Assembly: GCA_947377725.1 (NCBI GenBank)
Contig: CANCGX010000004.1
Coordinates: 1-55,890, forward strand
Direction: 5' to 3'
Length of the DNA: 55,890 nt
From: Actinomycetota bacterium
GTDB taxonomy: Bacteria; Actinomycetota; Actinomycetes; Nanopelagicales; Nanopelagicaceae
Every line of letters begins with the position of its first letter. The stretch's first letter is position 1. Of this stretch, positions 25,187-32,433 are shown piece after piece. The notes below the pieces were generated by a model, which saw only the letters and a list, made by a program, of their open reading frames with translations, was not told where the DNA came from and searched no databases. Position numbers and translations under genes: made by a program.

Positions 25187-26286
25187 TATTTCTCCCCTTT
25201 CTGATCTGTTTCGACCCGTGGAGCATCAACTGCACCCACCAACCGTTGTTGCTGTCGTCTTGTAATTCGTTTAACAATTTCATACGAAGCAACAGTCGAC
25301 AAGATAATTGAGCCTTGCATCATCATCACAATCTCTTTGGGTATTCCATTGAGATCAAGAATCGGAGCGGCTTGCTCTAAGAAAGCCCAGAAGAACGCGG
25401 CAAACGCAACGCCAATTGGGTTATTTCGACCGAGGAGAGCGAGTGCTAATCCCGTAAGAGCATAACCAGTAGGGAAAGCCAAGCTGTATGTATGGGTTTG
25501 GCTAAGCAATTCGCCCATTCCTGTTAAGCCTGCGATACCTCCTGAAAGAGCCATCGTTATGAAAATCATTCTTGGTGCATTCACACCACTCGCGCGAGCT
25601 GCTCGGAACGACATTCCAGTGGCACGAAGATTGAATCCAAAGACGCTCTTATTAAGAACAACCCAATACAGAATTCCGACTCCAATAGCCACAAATGCAA
25701 AGCTATAAAGTTCTCCACCGAATACGTGAATCGTAGGCATCCAACCTGATTTTGGAATCATTGGAGTAGCCAAGTTATCTGAGTTGACGCCTTTAAGACC
25801 GAGGCGACTTGGTTGCAACATATAAATGATCAATCCAGAAGCGATGGTATTCAACATGATGTTGCTAATAACTTCCGAAATATTGCGCTTCACTTTGAGA
25901 TAACCAGCAATAGATGCCCAGAGAGCACCGACAACTACGCCCGTCAGAACAATGAGAGGAATTTCAAGGAATGAAGGAAGATTCGTCGCTCCTCCGACAA
26001 CAGCAGCCATAAAAATAGCTAGGCGATACTGTCCATCGATACCAATGTTAAACAGAAGCATTCTGAAACCAATTGCTGCCGCTACCCCTGCCAAATAATA
26101 GGCAATCGTCTGATTCAGTTCTGCAACAATATTTTCTGGTTCACTTCCATAACTGAGAATGAGATGGAAAGTAGAGAGAGGCTGTGCGCCCTTAATCAAT
26201 AGAATTATTGAAACAAAAACAAGCGAGAAGAGAATTGCGGCTACTGGCGCAATAAGAGCCCAGAATAATTTATTTGCTCTTTTCAT
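25186..26286 (-). CDS. nupB: Nucleoside ABC transporter permease (NupB/YufP-type)
   Basis: This is a 366-residue permease with a long first hydrophobic segment and family features LFNIGIDGQYRLAIFMAA near 80 and the coupling loop RATGMSFRAARASGVNAPRM near 230. The C-terminal tail (RRQQQRLVGAVDAPRVETDQ) is charged and cytoplasmic. It is coupled to the ATPase gene (4-nt overlap) and to nupC (1-nt overlap), forming the membrane part of the importer. Confidence 0.9.
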   Translation of the reverse strand: MKRANKLFWALIAPVAAILFSLVFVSIILLIKGAQPLSTFHLILSYGSEPENIVAELNQTIAYYLAGVAAAIGFRMLLFNIGIDGQYRLAIFMAAVVGGATNLPSFLEIPLIVLTGVVVGALWASIAGYLKVKRNISEVISNIMLNTIASGLIIYMLQPSRLGLKGVNSDNLATPMIPKSGWMPTIHVFGGELYSFAFVAIGVGILYWVVLNKSVFGFNLRATGMSFRAARASGVNAPRMIFITMALSGGIAGLTGMGELLSQTHTYSLAFPTGYALTGLALALLGRNNPIGVAFAAFFWAFLEQAAPILDLNGIPKEIVMMMQGSIILSTVASYEIVKRITRRQQQRLVGAVDAPRVETDQKGEK

Positions 26287-27806
26287 GCGATTTTCTCCCC
26301 TGTCATTGCCAATCCCAGTTGCTCAGGAGTTGTTGTTCTTGGATCCAAATAATCCACGATGGTCCCGCGGAAAATTACTGCAATGCGATCGGATAGTTTG
26401 AAGAGCTCATCTAAATCAGCTGAGACGAGCAATACTCCGGTGCCTTTTAAACGAGCTTCAATTAAGTGATCCCAAATAATCGCCTGGGCTCCAACATCCA
26501 CTCCACGAGTAGGTTGCGCGGCAATAATCATCTTTGGATTACCTGACATTTCGCGGCCCACAATGAACTTTTGTTGGTTTCCACCAGATAACGCATTTGC
26601 AAGAACTGAATTGCTAGGCGTGCGCACATCAAACTCTTCGATGATTCGCTGTGAATCTTCTTTTGCTGCGCCCTTATTGATCCAGAGCCCGCTTGCCATT
26701 GGTTCAGTTTGCTGGTGTCCCAAAATACGGTTTTCCCAAAGTGGCGCCGCCATCAGCAGGCCATCTCTTTGACGATCTTGCGGAATATAACCAACGCCTG
26801 CGTCGCGAATTTCTCGCAAGTTAGCGTTTTTCGTATCAAGACCTACCGTGTTTACAGAACCAGAATCCGGTTTTACTAGCCCCATAATCAATTCGATGAG
26901 CTCAGATTGTCCATTTCCTTCGACACCTGCCAAGCCAAGAATTTCACCGGCATGAATTTCCAGATTTACGCTGTGAAGAATTTCTCGTCCAGTACGATCG
27001 TTTGCGCTGGCGTTGGTAACAACCAGAACTTTCTCTTCACGAGGCTTTGTGGATGCTGGACGTGGGGATGGAAGTTCGCCACCAATCATGTATTCAGCAA
27101 GTTGCTTCTTATTAGTGTTCACCGGTTTAACTTCGGCGACAGTTGTGCCATGGCGCATAACGGTGATGTTGTCAGCAATTGCCATAACCTCATCAAGTTT
27201 GTGCGAGATGAATAGGATTGTTAATCCATTCTTTGTTAATACTTTGAGATTGTCGAAGAGGTCATCAACTTCTTGCGGCACGAGAACCGCAGTTGGCTCA
27301 TCAAGAATCAAAATCTTTGCACCTCGAAAGAGAACCTTTGCAATCTCCACACGTTGACGACCGCCAACTCCTAAGTCGGCAACGAGCTCGTCTGGATTAA
27401 TATCTAATCCATAGGTATCAATAATCTCCTGTAGCTGGTTGCGAGCCTTCGCATAGTCCACTACGACCTTTGCTTTTATCGGCTCACTTCCCAAGACAAT
27501 GTTCTCAAGAACGGTTGCGTTATCGGCAAGCATGAAGTGTTGGTGAACCATTCCGATTCCAAGAGCTATGGAATCCTGTGGCGACTTAATCGTTGCAGGT
27601 GATCCATAAATTGAAATCGTGCCTGCATCAGGCTTCACCATGCCGTACAAAATTTTCATAAGAGTAGATTTACCAGCACCATTTTCACCAATGATTGCGT
27701 GGATGTGCCCTTTTTCGATGGAAATATCAACATCGTGGTTGGCAACAACACCAGGGTAATTCTTTTCTATACCTTTTAATTCAATTGCTAAATTCAAGTT
27801 GGGCAT
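26283..27806 (-). CDS. nupA: Nucleoside ABC transporter ATPase, two ABC domains (NupA/YufO-type)
   Basis: The 507-residue protein contains two fused ATPase domains. Domain 1 has Walker A GENGAGKST, signature LGVGGRQRVEIA and Walker B ILILDEPTAVL. Domain 2 has a degenerate Walker A (GVEGNGQSEL) and signature LSGGNQQKF with IIAAQPTRGVDVGA, the usual asymmetric arrangement of sugar- and nucleoside-type importers. I use ATG 27806 rather than 27854, because homologues start just before the first beta strand and an AAAGG-like site precedes it. A strong hairpin separates it from bmpA upstream. Confidence 0.9.
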   Translation of the reverse strand: MPNLNLAIELKGIEKNYPGVVANHDVDISIEKGHIHAIIGENGAGKSTLMKILYGMVKPDAGTISIYGSPATIKSPQDSIALGIGMVHQHFMLADNATVLENIVLGSEPIKAKVVVDYAKARNQLQEIIDTYGLDINPDELVADLGVGGRQRVEIAKVLFRGAKILILDEPTAVLVPQEVDDLFDNLKVLTKNGLTILFISHKLDEVMAIADNITVMRHGTTVAEVKPVNTNKKQLAEYMIGGELPSPRPASTKPREEKVLVVTNASANDRTGREILHSVNLEIHAGEILGLAGVEGNGQSELIELIMGLVKPDSGSVNTVGLDTKNANLREIRDAGVGYIPQDRQRDGLLMAAPLWENRILGHQQTEPMASGLWINKGAAKEDSQRIIEEFDVRTPSNSVLANALSGGNQQKFIVGREMSGNPKMIIAAQPTRGVDVGAQAIIWDHLIEARLKGTGVLLVSADLDELFKLSDRIAVIFRGTIVDYLDPRTTTPEQLGLAMTGEKIA

Positions 27807-27835
27807 CCCTTTCTTCGTTGTAAGAGAAATAAAGC

Positions 27836-27870
27836 GTGGTGGCTTTCGAGTCACACCCGAAAGCCACCAC
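27836..27870 (-). terminator. Intercistronic hairpin between bmpA and the ABC ATPase gene
   Basis: A perfect 13-bp stem, GTGGTGGCTTTCG (27836-27848) and CGAAAGCCACCAC (27858-27870), has a 9-nt loop. On the transcribed (-) strand it is followed by GCTTTATTTCT, a weak U-rich tract. This fits a partial terminator or 3'-end stabiliser, letting the binding-protein mRNA exceed that of the transporter core. Confidence 0.65.
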
Positions 27871-27892
27871 TACTTCTAACTAGATCAAACTA

Positions 27893-28954
27893 TTAACCCT
27901 GTGGAAGGGCTACCGTTGTTGGATCTGTTGGTACAACGATGGCTCCTGAAGCGATTTGCTTGAGAAGAGCCTTTACCTTTGCGACAACATCAGCTGGGAG
28001 GTAGTTTCCTGTTGTTGTGAAACCAACTCCGCCGTTTGTTGCATCGAATAGGTGTGCATCTGGCTTGAACTTGTTAGCGACAACATCGTTCAAGAATGAA
28101 GCGACACCGACGTCAACGTTCTTCAGAGCAGAAGTCAAAATTGCTGACTTGTATGGAGCATTTGAAGCATAAAGAGCTTCATCAGCATCTACGCCGATTG
28201 ACCACTTCTTCTGCTCAGATGCTGCCTTGTGTGCGCCTTGACCAGTTGAACCAGCTGCTGAGTAAACAACATCTGCGCCGTTCTGGAACATACCTAGAGC
28301 AGATTCGTGACCCTTATCTGGAGCGTTGAATCCACTGAAATCAGGTGGGTTAGATGCATATGCTGATTGGTACTTGATTGTTGAATCGATCTTTGCAACA
28401 CCAGCTTTGAATCCAGCTTCGAAAGCTTGGATCAAAGGAATGTTTACTCCGCCGATGAAGCCAACGCTCTTTGTCTTAGATGTTAGAGCTGCTGCTGCAC
28501 CAACAAGGTATGAACCTTGTTCTGCTTTGAATAGAAGACCTTCAACGTTCTTTGCTCCTGCGATGTTGTCATCAACAATTGCGAACTTAACCCTTGGGTT
28601 TGCCTTTGCAACAGTCTTTAGAGCGTTTTCATATGAATAGCCGACAACTACTACTGGGTTTGCGCCAGCAGCGATAAGAAGCTTCAAGCGCTGAGCGCGT
28701 GATGCATCTGTATCTGCAGCATTACCTTGTAGGTCCTTTTCAACCCAACCAGGATGCTTCTTGAGGAAAGCCTTAAAGCCGATATATGCCAACTGGTTAA
28801 AGCCAGGTTGCTCTTTTCCACCAAGATCGAAGGCAATACCAACCATCTTCTTTGGTGCAGCTGATGCAGCTGAGCCAGTTAGTGTTACAACAGAGAGTGC
28901 AAGGCTTGCAGCTACTGCTCCAGCCAATGCTCTTCCCAGATTCTTTTTCTGCAT
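27893..28954 (-). CDS. bmpA: BMP-family nucleoside-binding protein of the ABC importer
   Basis: The 353-residue secreted protein has a basic N-terminus (KKNLGR), a hydrophobic core and an Ala-Ser-Ala cleavage region around residues 30-33. The mature part follows the BMP fold: GIAFDLGGKEQPGFNQLAY at the start, VVVGYSYENAL, VGFIGGVNIPLI, GADVVYSAAGSTGQG, and IGVDADEALY. This family binds nucleosides extracellularly. No lipobox cysteine is present in the signal region, so the protein appears released or otherwise anchored, unlike most Gram-positive binding proteins. An AAGGAG site lies 10 nt upstream of ATG. It is the first gene of the ten-gene - operon. Confidence 0.92.
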   Translation of the reverse strand: MQKKNLGRALAGAVAASLALSVVTLTGSAASAAPKKMVGIAFDLGGKEQPGFNQLAYIGFKAFLKKHPGWVEKDLQGNAADTDASRAQRLKLLIAAGANPVVVVGYSYENALKTVAKANPRVKFAIVDDNIAGAKNVEGLLFKAEQGSYLVGAAAALTSKTKSVGFIGGVNIPLIQAFEAGFKAGVAKIDSTIKYQSAYASNPPDFSGFNAPDKGHESALGMFQNGADVVYSAAGSTGQGAHKAASEQKKWSIGVDADEALYASNAPYKSAILTSALKNVDVGVASFLNDVVANKFKPDAHLFDATNGGVGFTTTGNYLPADVVAKVKALLKQIASGAIVVPTDPTTVALPQG

Positions 28955-28974
28955 TCGGTTATTCTCCTTATGTT

Positions 28975-29010
28975 TAGAGTGATCACTCTATGTCTCCATT
29001 TAAAAATGGA
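28975..29010 (-). promoter_or_regulatory. bmpA promoter region with a 16-bp perfect palindrome and a second inverted repeat
   Basis: TAGAGTGATCACTCTA (28975-28990) is a perfect 16-bp palindrome located 20 nt upstream of the bmpA ATG. On either strand its first hexamer TAGAGT fits the TAnnnT -10 pattern, so the site may combine a -10 box and an operator. A second inverted repeat, TCCATTT-AA-AAATGGA (28995-29010), lies just upstream. Both would suit repressor control of the operon. No other copy of the long palindrome was noticed in the window. Confidence 0.5.
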
Positions 29011-29139
29011 AAGTTCGTGAATACCGCCCACTTTGGCCAGGGGAGCCTAGGGGGGACGATTGCAGAGAGCCTAACCCAGGAGTAGATTCCCGTCTAGAGA
29101 CTTTTTGTAATAACTTGATAACGAAATTGTTAGGGGTTT

Positions 29140-30078
29140 ATGAACTCAATTAATACCGCCCATATCGTTGTGGTCGGCAGCACCATGACCGACATGGTGA
29201 CCTACGCAAAAAAGATTCCACAGGGCGGGGAAACTCTTCTCGCAGATAGCTTTGTAATGGGATTTGGCGGCAAGGGTGCCAACCAGGCCGTTATGGCTAA
29301 GCGATTTGGTGTGGACGTTTCAATGGTAAATACCGTCGGTGAGGATGTATTCGGCGATAGCTACCTTGAAAATTTCAGATCTCAGAAAATAAATGTGGAT
29401 TTTGTTCACCGAGCGCCAGGCCCAAGCGGCGTTGCTCCAATTTGGGTTGAACCAGATGGAACAAACCGAATTTTAATTGTTCCAGGGGCAAATAATTTCA
29501 TGACAGAGGCACAGGCTCAATCTGCCATTGAGACTTTAAAGGATATCTCCGTTGTTGTTGGGCAATTGGAAATACCTCAGAATGTGACAGCTGCTGCGTT
29601 CAGGGCGGCAAGAAAATTAGGAATACCTACAATTCTCAACCCTGCGCCTTACGCCCCAATATCTCAGGAACTTCTCAAAGTTAGCGACTGGATCATGCCT
29701 AACGAGACGGAATTTGCATCAATCCATCCCGAAGGCAAAGCCCCTACTTCAGATGAAATCATCGCTGAATTAGCCAGCGGACTCACAACTCGTTTTGCAG
29801 TGACTTTAGGCGAAGCTGGGGCGGCATTTACGACACTCGACGGAAAAGTAGTGCGCGTGAGCGCTCCAAAAGTGAAGGCGATCGATACCACCGGTGCTGG
29901 GGACTCCCTGGTTGGCGCTTTTTCAGTTGGTCTTGCGCTTGGATTATCCGATAAACAGGCCCTTCAACTGGGTTGCTTATGTGCAAGCGATAGCGTGACT
30001 CGCCTTGGAACCCAGGCTTCATACCCATCCCCTGAAAAGGTTCAAGAGTTTTTAGTCGAGATAATGGAGATAAAGTAG
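29140..30078 (+). CDS. rbsK: Ribokinase
   Basis: This is a 312-residue PfkB-family ribokinase. VVVGSTMTDMVTY opens the protein, GGKGANQAVMAKRFG is the ribose-binding motif near residue 45, LNPAPYAPI and PNETEF follow, and DTTGAGDSLVGAF is the catalytic-base motif near 250. It phosphorylates the ribose released by the nucleoside hydrolases to ribose 5-phosphate. It is transcribed divergently from bmpA across a 185-bp spacer, and followed 4 nt later by yajQ. The functional link to the four hydrolases is inferred from position and pathway. Confidence 0.9.
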   Translation: MNSINTAHIVVVGSTMTDMVTYAKKIPQGGETLLADSFVMGFGGKGANQAVMAKRFGVDVSMVNTVGEDVFGDSYLENFRSQKINVDFVHRAPGPSGVAPIWVEPDGTNRILIVPGANNFMTEAQAQSAIETLKDISVVVGQLEIPQNVTAAAFRAARKLGIPTILNPAPYAPISQELLKVSDWIMPNETEFASIHPEGKAPTSDEIIAELASGLTTRFAVTLGEAGAAFTTLDGKVVRVSAPKVKAIDTTGAGDSLVGAFSVGLALGLSDKQALQLGCLCASDSVTRLGTQASYPSPEKVQEFLVEIMEIK

Positions 30079-30082
30079 ACCA

Positions 30083-30571
30083 ATGGCTGATTCAAGTTTC
30101 GATATCGTATCCAAAATCGATCATATGGAAGTGGACAACGCTTTCAACCAAACCGATCGTGAAATTGCAACCCGTTTTGACTTTAAGAATACTGGCGCCA
30201 AAATTGAGAAGACCGCCGAAAAGGTAAATATTGAGGCAGAGAGCGAAGAGCGCGCGAAAGCCGTGCTGGATGTTTTTAAAGAGAAGCTAATTAAACGTGG
30301 GGTCTCCTTAAAGCATCTTGATCCAAAGGAACCTCAACTTAGCGGCAAGATTTACAAGATCTCTTGCGAACTCAAAGAAGGTCTCTCTACGGAGAATGCC
30401 AAGAAGATTGCAAAATTCTTAAAAGAAGAAGGTCCAAAATCCCTCAAGACACAAATTCAGGGCGATGAACTTCGAGTAATAAGTAAGAGTCGGGACGATC
30501 TTCAAGAAGCAATGGCACAAGTTAAGGGAGCTCCTTGGGAGTTCGCTGTTCAATTCACTAACTTTAGATAG
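30083..30571 (+). CDS. yajQ: YajQ-family nucleotide-binding protein
   Basis: This is the 162-residue YajQ protein, two ferredoxin-like domains. The family start SFDIVSKIDHMEVDNAFNQ and the segment IATRFDFKNTGAKIE are diagnostic, and the end VQFTNFR is typical. Homologues bind c-di-GMP in Xanthomonas and nucleic acid or nucleotides elsewhere; the role in actinobacteria is unclear. The stop TAG is 8 nt before the probable ATT start of the RarD gene, so the two genes are likely cotranscribed. Confidence 0.93.
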   Translation: MADSSFDIVSKIDHMEVDNAFNQTDREIATRFDFKNTGAKIEKTAEKVNIEAESEERAKAVLDVFKEKLIKRGVSLKHLDPKEPQLSGKIYKISCELKEGLSTENAKKIAKFLKEEGPKSLKTQIQGDELRVISKSRDDLQEAMAQVKGAPWEFAVQFTNFR

Positions 30572-30579
30572 GCCAAAAC

Positions 30580-31488
30580 ATTAGCAACGAACGCAATTAT
30601 AAAGTTGGTCTTACACTCGGAGTTTCTGCATATGCAACGTGGGGTCTTTTCCCGCTGTATTGGCCTTTACTTAAGCCGGCTAACTCAATTGAAATTGTTG
30701 CGCACCGAGCAGTTTGGTCGCTCTTCTTTTGTATTGCACTTCTAGCTGCAACAAAGAAGCTAAGACCCACACTTTTACTACTGAAGAACCCGCACGTGAT
30801 GAAGCGCCTACTTTTATCTACCGCTCTGGTATCAGTAAATTGGCTGGTCTACATCTGGGGCGTTAATCATGGCCATGTGGTCGAGTGTGCGCTCGGTTAT
30901 TACATCAATCCCCTAATAATCATTGCATTTGGCGTACTTCTTCTTAAAGAGAAAATGCGCAAATTACAATGGTTTGCCATCATTGTCGCTGCCTTTGGAG
31001 TCATTATCTTGACAGTCGATTTTGGTCGACCCCCTTGGATTGCACTTGCGCTAGCAACTTCCTGGGGAAGCTATGGACTTGTAAAGAAGCAACTAGGACT
31101 TGGAGCACTTGAAGGCCTAACAGTTGAAACAATAATTTCTTTTATTCCATACGGAGGATATTTAGTATGGATGGGCACAAAAGGCACTGGGCAATTTGGG
31201 CATAGTGCTTCATTAACAGCTCTATTAATTTTGGCCGGGGCTGTCACTGCAATTCCATTATTGATGTTTAATGGCTCAACAAATAGATTGCCATTCACCA
31301 TCATCGGTCTACTTCAGTACATCATACCCACAATTCAATTTCTCATCGGCGTACTGGTGCGACATGAAGCGATGCCTATTGGTCGTTGGGTTGGATTTCT
31401 GACAATCTGGGTAGCACTGATAGCGCTAGGAACTGATCTAATTAGATCAGGAACTCCTAGTGATAATCGCGTCGCAAAGACTGACTAA
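30580..31488 (+). CDS. rarD: RarD-type EamA transporter, apparent ATT start
   Basis: RarD-like sequence begins immediately after yajQ: NYKVGLTLGVSAYATWGLFP, LYWPLLKPANSIEIVAHRAVWSL. The frame contains no ATG, GTG or TTG until 30796, 75 residues inside the homologous region. An in-frame stop at 30565-30567 bounds it upstream, leaving ATA (30568) or ATT (30580) as the only start-like codons. With ATT the protein is 302 residues, the normal RarD length, with about ten membrane segments and two EamA repeats. GATAGG lies upstream of the ATT. The transporter's substrate is unknown. Its last 42 nt overlap the convergent polyprenyl synthase gene. Confidence 0.8.
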   Translation: MSNERNYKVGLTLGVSAYATWGLFPLYWPLLKPANSIEIVAHRAVWSLFFCIALLAATKKLRPTLLLLKNPHVMKRLLLSTALVSVNWLVYIWGVNHGHVVECALGYYINPLIIIAFGVLLLKEKMRKLQWFAIIVAAFGVIILTVDFGRPPWIALALATSWGSYGLVKKQLGLGALEGLTVETIISFIPYGGYLVWMGTKGTGQFGHSASLTALLILAGAVTAIPLLMFNGSTNRLPFTIIGLLQYIIPTIQFLIGVLVRHEAMPIGRWVGFLTIWVALIALGTDLIRSGTPSDNRVAKTD

Positions 31489-32433
31489 CGCTTCCTTCGC
31501 TGGGCCATCTTTAAGTTCAGAAACTAACGCTTTAGATTCATCGGCATACTGAACCAAAAGATTTCGTGAAACCTGCATCGCACTATGAGTGCGCAATGTC
31601 TTTAGCGTCGCGGCCACTACGGATTCATCGTGAATTGGCTCTGAAAGGATTGCCTTCAGTTGTGCATCAGCTGGGTCACTTGACTCAAGGATGTGCACTG
31701 TCACCATGGTTGGGACGCCTTCACGAAGGTCGGTACCTGGAGTTTTTCCAGACTCATCCGTTTCGCTCGCGATATCAATAATGTCATCTGCTAACTGAAA
31801 TAGAATTCCAATTTTTTCGCCATATTGGGTAAGTATTTCGATATCTTTAGATGAAGCTCCCGCAAAAATTGCGCCGTATCGGGCGCTTGTCGCTATAAGA
31901 GATCCGGTCTTATCCGCAATCACTTGCGTGTAATGCTCGAGAAGCGAGAGACCTTCCGATGATCCTTGAGTCTCCATGATCTGACCTATAACAAGTCGTT
32001 CAAATGTCTCAGCGTGAATGCGTACGGCCTCGGGACCAAGGTCGGCCAAGAGCGCAGAAGTCTTTGCAAATAAGTAATCACCAGTCAAAATTGCGACTGT
32101 ATTGCCCCAACGATTGTTAGCGCTCTCTACTCCTCTTCGAAGTGGAGCTTCATCCATGACATCATCGTGATACAAGGTTGCTAAATGAGTAAGTTCGCAG
32201 ACAACAGCTGCTTGGATCACCTGTTCATTATCTGGATTTCCAAATTGAGCGCCAAGAAGAGTGAGCAGTGGACGTAAGCGCTTGCCTCCTGCCTCAACAA
32301 GATGGCGAGAGGTTTCGATTACAAGTGGATATTTTCCAACAATATGTGAGCGAAGCAATTCCTCTACTCGCGCCATATCGGCTACGAGTGCACTTTCTAA
32401 AGTTGGATCTAGATTAGGAATACCTAGCGACAT
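31447..32433 (-). CDS. Polyprenyl diphosphate synthase (probable menaquinone side-chain synthase)
   Basis: This 328-residue trans-prenyltransferase has both Asp-rich motifs: YHDDVMDE near residue 85 (first DDxxD) and LADDIIDIA near 215 (second). The GGKRLRPLL segment near 50 binds diphosphate. The family condenses isopentenyl diphosphate units into C35-C50 chains. As the last gene behind nuoN (TAATG overlap) and near the men genes, it probably makes the menaquinone tail. Chain length cannot be inferred with confidence. The 3' end overlaps the convergent rarD by 42 nt. Confidence 0.9.
   Translation of the reverse strand: MSLGIPNLDPTLESALVADMARVEELLRSHIVGKYPLVIETSRHLVEAGGKRLRPLLTLLGAQFGNPDNEQVIQAAVVCELTHLATLYHDDVMDEAPLRRGVESANNRWGNTVAILTGDYLFAKTSALLADLGPEAVRIHAETFERLVIGQIMETQGSSEGLSLLEHYTQVIADKTGSLIATSARYGAIFAGASSKDIEILTQYGEKIGILFQLADDIIDIASETDESGKTPGTDLREGVPTMVTVHILESSDPADAQLKAILSEPIHDESVVAATLKTLRTHSAMQVSRNLLVQYADESKALVSELKDGPAKEALVSLCDAIITRSS

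Noticed and set aside
29011..29139. Riboswitch (for example a preQ1 or purine type) upstream of bmpA or rbsK
   Set aside because: No recognisable aptamer core was seen; the region holds only G-rich runs and promoter-like AT-rich sequence.
30796..31488. RarD as a 230-residue protein from the first GTG
   Set aside because: Clear RarD homology continues 72 residues upstream to the end of yajQ, so this start would remove conserved membrane segments.
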